A stretch of DNA of 48,173 nucleotides from Phycisphaerales bacterium (GCA_020831775.1 JAFIFZ010000049.1:1-48173); one strand, 5' to 3'; positions 1 through 8,365 are shown, counted from the stretch's first letter. The notes: a model not told the origin generated them from the sequence alone. Numbers and translations are program-made.

Positions 1-137
1 CCCCGCCTAACCGGTCCCCCGGTCCGGGGTGATGGGTTAGAGGCCGGCGTCCACCGGGCGGCCACGTGTGCCACCGGGGCGGGGAGAGGCGAGCGGGCGA
101 AGGGGGTGTGGGGTTTGACCCGACTCTTCGCTTGGCT

Positions 138-204
138 CAGAGGTCGGCGTCTGGGGTGTGTGGATTGGCGGCGATTTGGTGCGCCGACCTCTGTTGGAGG
201 TCGG
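138..204. repeat. Palindromic repeat (GAGGTCGG type)
   Basis: CAGAGGTCGGCG at 138-149 is perfectly inverted at 182-193 (CGCCGACCTCTG). A second short palindrome lies at 184-204 (CCGACCTC / GAGGTCGG). The same core, CACCGACCTCT paired with AGAGGTCGGTG, recurs at 34784-34872. I see no gene in 1-413: the reading frames there are short, low in complexity and do not look like protein. Confidence 0.6.
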
Positions 205-240
205 GGGCACTGGTGGCGGCTTTGGGTGTTGGGGGCGTTC

Positions 241-361
241 CGCCGCTCCTTCAGAGCGGTTGTTGTTTTTGGACTCTTCCACGGGTTCATCGATCTGCGA
301 CGCTGTGCGTCTTGATCGATTCACCCGTGGCAAAGTTCAGCGCCCGCTTCGCGGGCGGGGG
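241..361. repeat. Dispersed hairpin repeat (CCACGGGT...ACCCGTGG), copy 1
   Basis: A long imperfect hairpin pairs 279-295 with 314-330 (CCACGGGT at one tip, ACCCGTGG at the other, 15 of 17 positions pairing), with an inner GACGC/GCGTC pair. It is preceded by CTTCAGAGCGG and followed by a GCGGGC-rich block. A second copy with the same layout lies at 22973-23082. The outer arms are conserved while the inner stem differs in sequence but keeps pairing, which is typical of mobile palindromic (REP-like) elements. Confidence 0.6.
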
Positions 362-413
362 CTGCGCCCGGGCGCGGGGTGGGGAGTGTACCGAATCGGC
401 CGCCCGCCCGCCG

Positions 414-812
414 TCAATCTCGGGTGTCCCACGGCTTCAAGTCTTGGGCCAATCGTTCTTCCGCCTTCTCCCGTGTCGCAAACAGCGTCCCCATCTCCAG
501 TCGTTCAATATCTGCAACATCGATTAGCTCGTACCCTGGTTCCGGGATCAGAGCGGAAGTATACACATCGATCATGTACTCCTCTGCAATCGTGTCCTCC
601 AGACTCCATTCGTCATTGACTGTCATAAGCAGGAGTGTGTCTGTAAAGTACCGTAAGCCGCGATAGTCAAGGCCTTCGAATGGAGGTGATATCGAGACAA
701 GATGCATCAGTCTGTTCGTCGGGCGTGCGCGAAGCGTGCGCAGGTAGACGCATTCGCGGACGGCGATGGGATTGCCGCAGGAGATGGAAACAAGATAGAA
801 CGGCTGCATCAT
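414..812 (-). CDS. Hypothetical protein (132 aa)
   Basis: A 132-residue protein I do not recognise. The start is the first of two adjacent ATG codons (812 and 809). AAGGAG lies about six bases upstream, so the longer frame reaching 1259 is not needed; its extra part is the antisense of the neighbouring gene. The sequence is soluble and mixed alpha/beta in character, with the hydrophobic N-terminal strand FYLVSIS and an acidic, charged C-terminus. It has no signal peptide or membrane segment. It lies 131 bases downstream of another unknown gene on the same strand, so the two may be co-transcribed. The function is unknown. Confidence 0.6.
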   Translation of the reverse strand: MMQPFYLVSISCGNPIAVRECVYLRTLRARPTNRLMHLVSISPPFEGLDYRGLRYFTDTLLLMTVNDEWSLEDTIAEEYMIDVYTSALIPEPGYELIDVADIERLEMGTLFATREKAEERLAQDLKPWDTRD

Positions 813-943
813 CACCTCTCCTTGTCCTTGCTTGTGAATCGGCGTGTGCTGGACTCTGGAGCAGGGGACATCTTGTGAGCTCCGGCGTTTGAGGTCGCTG
901 CGATCGGGCGCTGGTTGCTCTGCGCCTGCCGCAGGCCGTATTG

Positions 944-1678
944 TCAGTGCCAATTCCCGCTGCCGAAGTGCTCCACTGGCTCGGTTGCCGCGACACACGG
1001 CGCCGACGAACGGATTTCCTCCGGGAGTCTCGCGTAGCAGTCTGCAATGTGCGCCGCGTCGCGGCTTCTGGCGAGAAGCACGGCCTTTCTCCCGTCCCGA
1101 TCGCAGAGGAACATTGAATAGCGTTCTGCGGTGGTGATGCGACTGGAGTCGCCGACAGTCTTCGCGAACATTAGCACGGGGTTGCTGATCCGGTCGGAGC
1201 GAACCGTCAGGATGCCCCAGAAGCGGAAGCGGCCGTCGATGCTGCCATCTGGGTTGCAAAACAGGCGCACCATGCCCGCTGATGGCGCGTAGATGATGAA
1301 AAAGAATGTCATCACCGCCATGTACCCAAGGTATCGCAGCGATGGTCTCGTCAAATTGAACATCTTCGCAAAGAGTGCCTCGGCGGTGAGGTCCCCGTCA
1401 TGAATAAAAAGGCTTGAAAACACGGGCAGGACCAGCAGAGGCAGGTACACCGCTGTCACAAAGACGCTTCCGCTCATCCACGCTCGAGTGGAGACCATGC
1501 TCCCCGACCGCCTCCACCGGAGTTCGTAGGTCCGGAGCGAGCGGGGCACATTGACGACTCGACGCCCGAGCGACACCCGACGCCTTGTGTCCTTCTTGCC
1601 GGGCATGCTCTCGAGCGATGCCCGGATCTGCGCGGGGTCGATCAGGGTGTGTTCCGGCAACGCTCGCCCGGCGGCCAT
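944..1678 (-). CDS. Hypothetical membrane protein (244 aa)
   Basis: A protein with a basic N-terminal cytoplasmic region (about residues 25-60, rich in Arg and Lys) and two predicted membrane segments near residues 71-92 and 117-137. A soluble C-terminal domain of about 105 residues follows, with alternating hydrophobic residues. This layout resembles small bacterial PH-like or membrane-anchored domain proteins, but no motif allows a family call. The ATG at 1678 has a purine-rich GGGGGAGG immediately upstream, closer than ideal; an internal Met at residue 25 is an alternative start. It lies 32 bases downstream of folC on the same strand and may be transcribed with it. Function unknown. Confidence 0.6.
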   Translation of the reverse strand: MAAGRALPEHTLIDPAQIRASLESMPGKKDTRRRVSLGRRVVNVPRSLRTYELRWRRSGSMVSTRAWMSGSVFVTAVYLPLLVLPVFSSLFIHDGDLTAEALFAKMFNLTRPSLRYLGYMAVMTFFFIIYAPSAGMVRLFCNPDGSIDGRFRFWGILTVRSDRISNPVLMFAKTVGDSSRITTAERYSMFLCDRDGRKAVLLARSRDAAHIADCYARLPEEIRSSAPCVAATEPVEHFGSGNWH

Positions 1679-1710
1679 GGCCTCCCCCTTCGGTCTCGGG
1701 CCCCTCGCCC

Positions 1711-3135
1711 TCAGCCCCCGTCCCGCTTCCTCGCCGCCTCCATCAGCAGGGCTTTCGCCTCGCCGACGAGGTAGAACGAGCCGGTGACGACGATCAGGTC
1801 GTCGCGTCCTACGGCTTGTGCCGCGGTGTTCAGGGCTTCTTTCAGCGTCGGCACGGCCTGGGTCATCTTGCCCGCCTGTTGGCCGAAGCGGCGTTGCAGC
1901 TCTTCGGGGTCGCAGGCTCTTGGGTTGCTTGCCGCCTTTGTGAAGATGATTTTGTCGGCGCCGATGGCGACCTTTTCGAGCATGCCGGCCATGTCTTTGT
2001 CGGCGGCGCAGCCGAAGACGCAGACCATCGAGTCGTAGCGCATGTGGGCGCCGATGGCGCGCATCGCGGCCTCGACGCTTTCGGGCGTGTGGGCGCCGTC
2101 GAGGATGATGCGGGGGCGGTCCCAGGCGATTTCGAGGCGCCCGGTGTCGGGCGTGGAGGCGAGGCCGAGGGCGACATCGCGTTCGGGGGCTTCGAAGCCG
2201 CGTTCGCGGAGGGCGTCGAGGGCGGCGAGGGCGAGGCCGCAGTTTGCCGCCTGGTGCTGGCCCTTGAGGGGCACGGGCAGGTGTTCGTACACGCAGCGGG
2301 GCGTGCTGACGGAGACGCGCATATGCGGCCCGAGTTCCGGGCTGGACTCGAACCGTTCTGAATAGTCGATGTCCTGCCCGAGCACGCGGAGTTCGGCGCC
2401 GGTCTCTTCCGCTTTGGCGCGGAAGACTTCCATGACGCTGTCGGGCTGGGGCGTGGTGATGGCGGGGACGCCGCGCTTCATGATGCCGGCTTTTTCGGCC
2501 GCGATCTCTTCGAGGGTGTCGCCGAGGATCTCGGTGTGCTCGCGCTGGATGGGGGTGAGGAGGCAGACCTCCGGCGTGACGATGTTTGTTGAATCGAGCC
2601 TGCCGCCGAGGCCGACTTCGAGGATGGCGATGTCGACGGCTTGCTCAGCGAAGTAGAGCAACGCCGCGGCGGTCATGAGCTCGAAGTAGGTGGCCGGGCC
2701 GAGGTCTTTGGGTAGTTTTTCAGAGGCGGTGATCGCACGGTGCACATGGCGTGCGAACGCGTCCTCGGGGATCATGGCGCCGGAGATGCGGATGCGTTCG
2801 CGCGGCGTCACCAGGTGCGGGCTTGAGAACACGCCCACTGCGTAGCGGCAGGCGCTCAGGCACGAGGCGAGCATCTCGACGGTGCTGCCCTTGCCCTTGC
2901 TCCCTGCGACATGCACGAAACGGCTGTCGCGTTCGGGGTTGCCGAGGGCGGCGGCGAGGGCGCGCATGCGGTCGAGCTTGAAGGCCCGCTCGGGGTCGAT
3001 GCGGCTTGGGCGGGTCTTTTCGAGGTTGATCCGGGCGTTGAGGCGGTCGAGGACGGTGTTGTAGTCCGGCGCGCCGCGTCCGGAGGAGCCGCCCGCGCCG
3101 GGGGATTGCGCTGTTGTTGTGCCGGTTTCGCTCAT
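1711..3135 (-). CDS. folC: Bifunctional folylpolyglutamate/dihydrofolate synthase
   Basis: FolC joins glutamate to dihydropteroate and extends the glutamate tail of folates, using ATP, in the cytoplasm. The P-loop GSKGKGST is at residues 78-85. It is followed by the family segment SSPHLVTPRERIR, the glycine-rich EVGLGGRLDSTN motif and the REHTEILGDTLEEIAAEKAGI block that binds Mg-ATP. The C-terminal ligase domain carries LDGAHTPES. At 474 residues it is slightly longer than usual, because the first 22 or so residues are a low-complexity Gly/Ser/Thr extension. The ATG at 3135 has no strong ribosome-binding site. It is divergent from the LOG-family gene at 3250. Confidence 0.95.
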   Translation of the reverse strand: MSETGTTTAQSPGAGGSSGRGAPDYNTVLDRLNARINLEKTRPSRIDPERAFKLDRMRALAAALGNPERDSRFVHVAGSKGKGSTVEMLASCLSACRYAVGVFSSPHLVTPRERIRISGAMIPEDAFARHVHRAITASEKLPKDLGPATYFELMTAAALLYFAEQAVDIAILEVGLGGRLDSTNIVTPEVCLLTPIQREHTEILGDTLEEIAAEKAGIMKRGVPAITTPQPDSVMEVFRAKAEETGAELRVLGQDIDYSERFESSPELGPHMRVSVSTPRCVYEHLPVPLKGQHQAANCGLALAALDALRERGFEAPERDVALGLASTPDTGRLEIAWDRPRIILDGAHTPESVEAAMRAIGAHMRYDSMVCVFGCAADKDMAGMLEKVAIGADKIIFTKAASNPRACDPEELQRRFGQQAGKMTQAVPTLKEALNTAAQAVGRDDLIVVTGSFYLVGEAKALLMEAARKRDGG

Positions 3136-3177
3136 GCCGCCATGAGTTTAGAGGCACGGGGCGCTGAAACAATCGCT

Positions 3178-3207
3178 TTGTGCAGATCCGCCGGATTGTG
3201 GTATCTT
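3178..3207 (+). promoter_or_regulatory. Possible sigma-70 promoter for LOG-family gene
   Basis: TTGTGC (3178-3183) and TATCTT (3202-3207) are separated by 18 bases and lie about 43 bases before the ATG at 3250. Both hexamers match the consensus only partly. Confidence 0.35.
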
Positions 3208-3249
3208 CCCCTCCCGAACGCCCAGCGACCGAAGCGGAAAGGACCCCAG

Positions 3250-4017
3250 ATGCTTCCCACAGGCCCCGACGCACGAGATTCCTGGCATGTCCTGAAGGTC
3301 ATGGCCGAGTTTGTCCAGTCGATCGAGGTGCTCAGCCACCTGCCGCCGGGGGTCTCGGTGTTCGGCTCCGCCCGCACGCCGGAGGACCGCGAGGACTACC
3401 GGCTCGCCAGGAAGTTCGGCGCCGAGATGGCCAAGCGTGGGCGCACCACCATCACCGGGGGCGGCCCGGGCATCATGGAGGCGGCGAACCGCGGCGCACA
3501 CGAGCACGGCGGGGTGTCGGTGGGCCTGAACATCACGCTGCCGCACGAGCAGTTGCCCAACCCCTATCAGACCCACGAGCTGGAGTTCAACTACTTCTTC
3601 GTCCGCAAGGTGATGTTCCTGCGCTATTCAGAGGTGCTCGTCGCCTTCCCGGGCGGCTTTGGGACGATGGATGAGTTTTTCGAGGTGATGACGCTCATCC
3701 AGACGCTGAAGACGGATCCCTTTCCTGTCGTGCTCGTCGGCACCGATTTCTGGTCGGGGCTGATCGACTGGATGCGCGAGACGATGCTGGAGCGGTACGC
3801 GTGCATCTCGCCCAAGGATCTCGACCTGTTCAAGCTGACAGACGATGTCGATGAGGCGGTCGAGATCGTCGAGAGCTTCTTCGCGGGCGAGCAGATCGCG
3901 CCGGACCTGCCCAGGCCGACCGGGCCTGCCGCGGAGATGACGGCAGAGGGCACGCGCGTGGGCGTGAACCCCCGCTTCCCCGTCAGCCAGCCCGAGCATC
4001 CCGAGCCGGGGATCTGA
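3250..4017 (+). CDS. LOG-family nucleotide hydrolase (TIGR00730-like)
   Basis: A Rossmann-fold protein of the LOG (LONELY GUY) family, formerly annotated as lysine decarboxylase. Characterised members release the base from nucleoside 5'-monophosphates. The two diagnostic motifs are present: GGGPGIMEAANRG (residues 70-82) and PGGFGTMDE (134-142), together with an RK pair (119-120) in the phosphate-binding region. The ATG at 3250 is supported by AAAGGA seven bases upstream; longer frames run back into folC antisense. At 255 residues it is somewhat longer than the typical 180-220, owing to a proline-rich C-terminal tail. The substrate cannot be told from sequence. Confidence 0.88.
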   Translation: MLPTGPDARDSWHVLKVMAEFVQSIEVLSHLPPGVSVFGSARTPEDREDYRLARKFGAEMAKRGRTTITGGGPGIMEAANRGAHEHGGVSVGLNITLPHEQLPNPYQTHELEFNYFFVRKVMFLRYSEVLVAFPGGFGTMDEFFEVMTLIQTLKTDPFPVVLVGTDFWSGLIDWMRETMLERYACISPKDLDLFKLTDDVDEAVEIVESFFAGEQIAPDLPRPTGPAAEMTAEGTRVGVNPRFPVSQPEHPEPGI

Positions 4018-4021
4018 CGCG

Positions 4022-5806
4022 TCAGGCCGCCCGCCTGAGCGGCGCCGCTTCTGCGCCGTTCAACGCGTTGCAGTGCTCGATGAATCGATCGACGCGGAAC
4101 GGCATGCGCAGACGCCGGTACGCCCGGCCCTCCATGAGCGACTGGTCTGGCATGATCGTCTCGGCGGGCGAGAGCACCAGCATGGGCAGCTTGCGGCCGA
4201 TGTCTTCGGCCTCGGCGGTGCGGACGAGGTTTGAGACGGCCGCGCGCTGGCCCGCGTCGGGCAGGTGGACGACCAGCAGGTTCGCATCGCTGGCCTCGCC
4301 GATGCCGGATCGGAGCTCGTTGCATAACAGGTGCACGGGGTCGCCCAGCGGATCTGGCGAGATCACCACAGGGTCGAAGCGGCCGGTCAGCCGCTCGCGC
4401 AGATTGTCCGCACGCGTGCGCCAGACGCCCGCGTCCTCGCCCGAGAGCATCGCCAGCTTCAGCTCAGAAAGCTCGCTGGGCACATGCTCGATGATGCGCG
4501 TCAGCACGCGGTCTGGCACAGTCAGCGCCTCGATGAACGACCTGGTCGAGTAGACCGAGCCCGAGCCGCTGTGGCCGAGCAGCATCGCCGAGGCCAGGCG
4601 GTCGGCCAGGGCCAGCGTCGCCGACTCGACCATTCGCGAGGGGCTCTGGCGGCGGATCGTTCCCATCGAGGCGTGGTGCAGGACGATCGGCTCGGCCAGA
4701 TCCCGCGGCATGCCCCAGGTCCGCAGCAGACGCTCCATCACCTCCGCGTGGTCGTCGAGCAGCATGCGCTTTTCGACCTCGTGCAGCGGCAGGCCCGACC
4801 GCTGGGCGACGCTCTCCACCTCGGCGTACTTCTCGGGGAGTTGCTCGGCCAGCACCAGCCGCCCGACATCGTGCAAGAGCCCGAGCGTGAACGCCGTCTC
4901 TGCGTCGATCGCCTTGTTCTCGGCCGCGAGTTCCGCGGCGATCAGCCCGACGGCCATCGCGTGCTCCCAGAAGCCCGGCAGGGTCATCCCCTCGGGCAGG
5001 GCCGCGTTGGCGAAGCTCTCCATCACGCCGATGTTCATCACCACCTGGCGGACCTGCTCCATGCCCAGGCGGGTGACCGCCCGCTGCACGCTGGAGACCG
5101 GCTCGCCCCGCGCGAACACCGACGAGTTGGCCAGCTTCATGATCTTCAACGCGACGGCGTGGTCGAGCCTGATCGTCTTGACGATCGACTCGGCCGAGAC
5201 GCGGGGGTTGCTCGTGAGCTTGAGGATCTGCGTCACCGTCGGCGACATGGCGCGCAGCTCCCCGCCCCGCTCGATCGCCTCGACCAGATCCGGGCGGGTC
5301 AGCACGGGCTTGAGCGCTCGGAGCGTCTCGGCGGGGTCTGTGTCGGGTGGGAGCTTCTCGACCGGTGGATGCTCGCCGCTCTCTAGCGACGCATTCGTTG
5401 TCGACTCGCCGACAACCTTCGTCGTGCCGACCCGGACCCATTTGGCGGCCTGGAGTTTCGCGTCGAGCTGCGAGAGTGAGAACGCCTGCTTGAGCAGGTA
5501 GCCGCAGGCGCCGAGCTCTGCCGCGCGGAGCACGGTCTGCTTGTCGGCTCGGCGTGTGAGGATCACGGCGGGGATGTGCTCGAGCTGCTCGGACCGGCGC
5601 ATGGCCTCCAGCAACTCCAGCCCGTCGGCGTCGGGCAGGTCGAGGTCCAGCAGCACCACGCCCGGGGGGTGGTGCACCGCCCGGAGCATCGCGTCCTTGA
5701 CGGTCGTGGCCATCTCCGGCCGGAACCCCTGCGAGCGCAGCCAGAACGCCAGCGGCTCTGCGAGCGAGGGGTCCGGCTCAACGAGGAGGACTTGTCTCTG
5801 CTTCAT
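4022..5806 (-). CDS. Response regulator: REC - HDOD - second REC-like domain
   Basis: A 594-residue regulator. The N-terminal receiver domain (about 4-122) has the acidic D12, phospho-acceptor D54 (LLDLDLPDADG), T84 and K106. An HDOD domain follows (about 165-370), with the HD pair in LLHDVGRL. The last 110 or so residues look like a second, degenerate receiver domain. HDOD proteins without a catalytic set usually act through protein contacts in stress, motility or cyclic-di-GMP networks; the output here is unknown. The start at 5806 was chosen because it begins exactly at the receiver domain (MKQRQVLLVE). The frame is open for 93 more codons upstream, but those run through intergenic sequence. 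Confidence 0.85.
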   Translation of the reverse strand: MKQRQVLLVEPDPSLAEPLAFWLRSQGFRPEMATTVKDAMLRAVHHPPGVVLLDLDLPDADGLELLEAMRRSEQLEHIPAVILTRRADKQTVLRAAELGACGYLLKQAFSLSQLDAKLQAAKWVRVGTTKVVGESTTNASLESGEHPPVEKLPPDTDPAETLRALKPVLTRPDLVEAIERGGELRAMSPTVTQILKLTSNPRVSAESIVKTIRLDHAVALKIMKLANSSVFARGEPVSSVQRAVTRLGMEQVRQVVMNIGVMESFANAALPEGMTLPGFWEHAMAVGLIAAELAAENKAIDAETAFTLGLLHDVGRLVLAEQLPEKYAEVESVAQRSGLPLHEVEKRMLLDDHAEVMERLLRTWGMPRDLAEPIVLHHASMGTIRRQSPSRMVESATLALADRLASAMLLGHSGSGSVYSTRSFIEALTVPDRVLTRIIEHVPSELSELKLAMLSGEDAGVWRTRADNLRERLTGRFDPVVISPDPLGDPVHLLCNELRSGIGEASDANLLVVHLPDAGQRAAVSNLVRTAEAEDIGRKLPMLVLSPAETIMPDQSLMEGRAYRRLRMPFRVDRFIEHCNALNGAEAAPLRRAA

Positions 5807-5981
5807 GGAACGGGCCGTTCTCAATCCCTCCGCCGGCTGGCGCGGGGGCAATCCGCTGTATCGGCACAAGGAAGTCGTGAAAACAATTGCGGCCGTCGAG
5901 ACAGCGGCCATGAGCACAGAACTAGGGACATTCACCCACGCGCTGGGCAAATCTGCGACACCGGTAATCGGTGATCTTGTG

Positions 5982-6011
5982 TTGTGACGGACGGCCGGAT
6001 TTGGGTACATT
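5982..6011 (+). promoter_or_regulatory. Possible promoter for the H1-like/SnoaL gene
   Basis: TTGTGA (5982-5987), an 18-base spacer and TACATT (6006-6011) lie about 65 bases before the ATG at 6076, in the divergent gap 5807-6075. Confidence 0.4.
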
Positions 6012-6075
6012 GTGCTCCGCAGCGGGACGGGCCGGGTGGCCCTCCCCAATCCGGTTCCCACTGAGGAGCACGCAG

Positions 6076-6723
6076 ATGGCCACACGCGTCGCGAAGAAGA
6101 AGACCAGGTCCGCGGCCAAGTCCGCCTCGTCGAGGGCGGGCGCCAAACGCACCACCGCGGTCAAGGCCCGCCCAAAGACAGCCAAAAAGACAGCGAGAAA
6201 GACAGCCAGAAAGCCCGCAGGCAAGGCCGCCCCCAGGAAGGCGACCGGCGCCAAGGCTGCGGCACGACCGGCCAGAAAGCCTGCCGCCAAGCACGCGGCG
6301 AAGAGGCCCGCGAGGAAGGTCGACCCCACCGCCCCGCGCCCGATCTCCTCGGGCAAGGGGCCCACGCCCGCCGAGGTCGGCGCCGGCGTCGTCGAGATGC
6401 TCAAGGCAGGCAAGCCCGAGAGCGAGATCTGGGCCAAGTGGTTCAGCCCCAAGCTCGTCTCGATCGAGAACATGCCCACCGGCGGCATGGCGTGGCACGG
6501 CATCAAGGCCGTCAGGGCCAAGGGCGAGGCCTGGATGCAGGAACACGCGGTCCACGGCGTCGAGGTCGAAGGCCCCTATGCCGGGGCCACGGGTTTTGCC
6601 GTCCGCTACACGATGAACATCGAGCACAAGCCCACCGGCAATACCCAGTCGATGACCGAGGTCGGCGTCTACACCGTCAAGAACGGGAAGGTCGTCCTCG
6701 AGGAGTTCATGTACGGGAGCTGA
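6076..6723 (+). CDS. Histone H1-like tail fused to a SnoaL/NTF2-like domain
   Basis: A 215-residue protein in two parts. Residues 1 to about 85 are almost entirely Lys, Ala, Arg, Pro and Thr in repeats such as KKTARKTARKPAGK. This composition is shared by bacterial histone H1-like DNA-binding tails. Residues about 95-215 form a compact domain that resembles the SnoaL/NTF2 fold: an N-terminal helix with WAKWFSP, then strands ending KVVLEEFMYGS. SnoaL-like domains often bind small ligands or dimerise. The ATG at 6076 has GAGGAG about eight bases upstream. The gene is monocistronic, with its own promoter candidate and a strong terminator. A nucleic-acid-associated role is likely from the tail; what the C-terminal domain does is unknown. 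Confidence 0.75.
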   Translation: MATRVAKKKTRSAAKSASSRAGAKRTTAVKARPKTAKKTARKTARKPAGKAAPRKATGAKAAARPARKPAAKHAAKRPARKVDPTAPRPISSGKGPTPAEVGAGVVEMLKAGKPESEIWAKWFSPKLVSIENMPTGGMAWHGIKAVRAKGEAWMQEHAVHGVEVEGPYAGATGFAVRYTMNIEHKPTGNTQSMTEVGVYTVKNGKVVLEEFMYGS

Positions 6724-6747
6724 GGCCGGGCAAGGGCCGCAAAGAGA

Positions 6748-6787
6748 CAACGCCGCGCTCCCAGCAGGAAGCGCGGCGTTGTTTTTT
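6748..6787 (+). terminator. Rho-independent terminator
   Basis: A perfect 12-bp stem pairs CAACGCCGCGCT (6748-6759) with AGCGCGGCGTTG (6770-6781), with a 10-base loop, followed by six T (6782-6787). It lies 25 bases after the stop codon at 6723. Confidence 0.9.
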
Positions 6788-6801
6788 CTCGTTCGGGAAG
6801 C

Positions 6802-7194
6802 TCAGGCCGCGTCGGCGATGTCGTCGTCCTCGTCGTCGAAGCGGTCGGCCCAGCGTTCGGGGCGGACCTCCGAGGGCGCGTTGGGGGGCTCGCGCCAGTC
6901 CTCGGCTCGGGGGAGCTCGATCTCGCTCTTCATGGTCTTGCGGTAGCCCAGGAGGCGGACGACCTCCAGCACATCCGTCCACGAGGGGTACTGCAGCCCG
7001 TTGGCCTTCTTGAACTCGTCGATGGCGACGACGAAGAGGTACTGCTCCTTGGTCAGTCTGCCCTCTTCGGCGGCCCTGGTGTAGTCGCTCAGGCGCCGGC
7101 CGGGGCCGCGACGGCGTTCAAAGCCGTTGGGGGCCTGCCCGTTGGGGTTCTGGCGACGATCGGGTCCGCGGGGGGGGGAATCTTGCTGGGCCAT
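6802..7194 (-). CDS. Conserved-looking hypothetical protein (130 aa)
   Basis: A small soluble protein with a disordered, Pro/Gly/Arg-rich N-terminus (about residues 1-37). A well-ordered helical core follows (about 45-90), including TKEQYLFVVAIDEFKK and a WTDVLEVVRLLGYRKT segment. The end is acidic (DRFDDEDDDIADAA). The core could be a small DNA- or protein-binding helical domain, but I do not recognise the family. The ATG at 7194 is preceded by GGAGCG at a long spacing; an upstream in-frame start at 7233 is possible. It lies just downstream of the acidic protein gene on the same strand. Confidence 0.7.
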   Translation of the reverse strand: MAQQDSPPRGPDRRQNPNGQAPNGFERRRGPGRRLSDYTRAAEEGRLTKEQYLFVVAIDEFKKANGLQYPSWTDVLEVVRLLGYRKTMKSEIELPRAEDWREPPNAPSEVRPERWADRFDDEDDDIADAA

Positions 7195-7268
7195 GGCTGG
7201 ACGCTCCGGTCGACCTCGGTGCGTCCGGCCCACCTCGGGCTCGGACCCGTCCGGCCCAGCCGCGGGCC

Positions 7269-7535
7269 TCAGAGGTCGTCGTCCTCTTCATCGTCCATGT
7301 CGTCGTCGTCGTCGTTCTCGTCTTCATCGTCGAGCAGATCGTCGTCGTACTCCTCGTCATATTCGTCATCGTCGTCACCGGAGGCGAAATCGTCGTCCTC
7401 GTAATCATCCTCATCTTCGTCACGGGCCATGACCGGGCCCGCGTGAACCGGGGCGGTCAGCAGCGCAAGGCCCGCCCCATTCTCGGCCTCGTCCGCCGAC
7501 CACACGCCCCAGGCCTGCAAGGTGATGTTCGACAT
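7269..7535 (-). CDS. Small, extremely acidic C-terminal-tail protein (88 aa)
   Basis: An 88-residue protein. The first 35 or so residues are ordinary sequence (MSNITLQAWGVWSADEAENG...). The remainder is nearly pure Asp/Glu, with runs such as DDDDDMDDEEDDDL. The ATG at 7535 is favoured over an upstream TTG (7559) because GAAGAGGA lies about six bases before it. Acidic tails of this kind occur in proteins that mimic nucleic acid or bind basic proteins. Given the strongly basic H1-like protein encoded nearby, an interaction is conceivable but not shown. The serine-rich frame on the opposite strand is an artefact of the GAT/GAC repeats. Confidence 0.6.
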   Translation of the reverse strand: MSNITLQAWGVWSADEAENGAGLALLTAPVHAGPVMARDEDEDDYEDDDFASGDDDDEYDEEYDDDLLDDEDENDDDDDMDDEEDDDL

Positions 7536-7744
7536 CGCGTCCTCTTCTTCTTCCGTCAATCGCTGTCGTCGCTGGTTCTTCGCCCGGCCCCCCGGCCGGA
7601 CCCGCTGAAGATACGCCTCCCGGATCTCCCGGGGCGGATCGGCGGTACACTACTGCCCGCGCCGGCGTTGTCAATCCCGACCCGCGCTTTCCTGACCCAA
7701 CCGCGTTCGGGTCACCCCGCCCCGGACCGACACCGGCCCTCCCG

Positions 7745-8365
7745 ATGACCGACCAGCACCCCAAGGAAAACCCGGCCCACGACGCCGACCGGGCCTCGGC
7801 CGGATTCGACCCGCTCGCCGGACTCCTCGCCTGGGTCCTCCCGGGGCTCGGGCACTTCGTCGCGGGACGCAAAGCCCGAGGCGTCGGCGTCTTGGTCGGC
7901 GTGCTCGGCCTCTTCCTCGGCGGACTGCTCATCGGGGGCATCACCGTCGTCGACAGCCGTTCTGACCGCACGGAGACCCGCCTCTCCTTCTACGGCATGG
8001 TCTTCGTCGGCCCCGTCGCCATCGGCGTCGACCGCATCCACCAGGCCGCGTTCAAGGGCGTCGACCCGATGCGCCCTTCGCACGCCCCCACGCGCCACGC
8101 CCTTCCCCACGAGACGCTCGACAACGGCACGATCCGCGCCGCCGGGCCGGGCGAGGGCCCTCCCATCAGACGGTCGGTCGGCAAGGTCAACGAGATCGGC
8201 GTGCTCTACTGCCTCATCGCGGGCATGCTTAACTTCATCGCCATCCTCGACGCGCTGCTCCCCCCTGGGAAGTCGTCCGGGCGGGGCGCCAAGTCCAAGG
8301 ACGCGCCGAAGCGATCCAGCGTGCTCGATTCGATCAGGCCGGGCGCAGGGGGGGACGAGCTATGA
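7745..8365 (+). CDS. Membrane protein of unknown function (possible DUF6677)
   Basis: A 206-residue protein with two hydrophobic segments near residues 25-40 and 45-70 (AGLLAWVLPGLGHFVAGRKARG is typical of TM2-like small membrane domains) and a third near 150-172. Pro-, Gly- and charge-rich loops and a basic tail make up the rest. The PGLGHF...GRKARG pattern recalls the DUF6677 family described in planctomycetes, but this is from memory and not tested. Its stop overlaps the start of the next gene (ATGA at 8362-8365), so the two are translationally coupled and probably function together in the membrane. Confidence 0.7.
   Translation: MTDQHPKENPAHDADRASAGFDPLAGLLAWVLPGLGHFVAGRKARGVGVLVGVLGLFLGGLLIGGITVVDSRSDRTETRLSFYGMVFVGPVAIGVDRIHQAAFKGVDPMRPSHAPTRHALPHETLDNGTIRAAGPGEGPPIRRSVGKVNEIGVLYCLIAGMLNFIAILDALLPPGKSSGRGAKSKDAPKRSSVLDSIRPGAGGDEL

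Noticed and set aside
66-666. Plus-strand frames of 69-153 codons at the left end
   Set aside because: They cross the palindromic repeats and the antisense of the gene at 414-812, and show no protein-like features.
4015-4026. Perfect palindrome CTGACGCGTCAG between convergent genes
   Set aside because: It is 12 bases spanning two stop codons with no T-tract; too short to call a terminator or an operator.
4331-5386. 351-codon plus-strand frame
   Set aside because: It is antisense to the HDOD regulator and rich in His, Arg and Gln without motifs.
7183-7404. Plus-strand serine-rich frame
   Set aside because: It is the complement of the Asp/Glu codon repeats of the acidic gene at 7269-7535.
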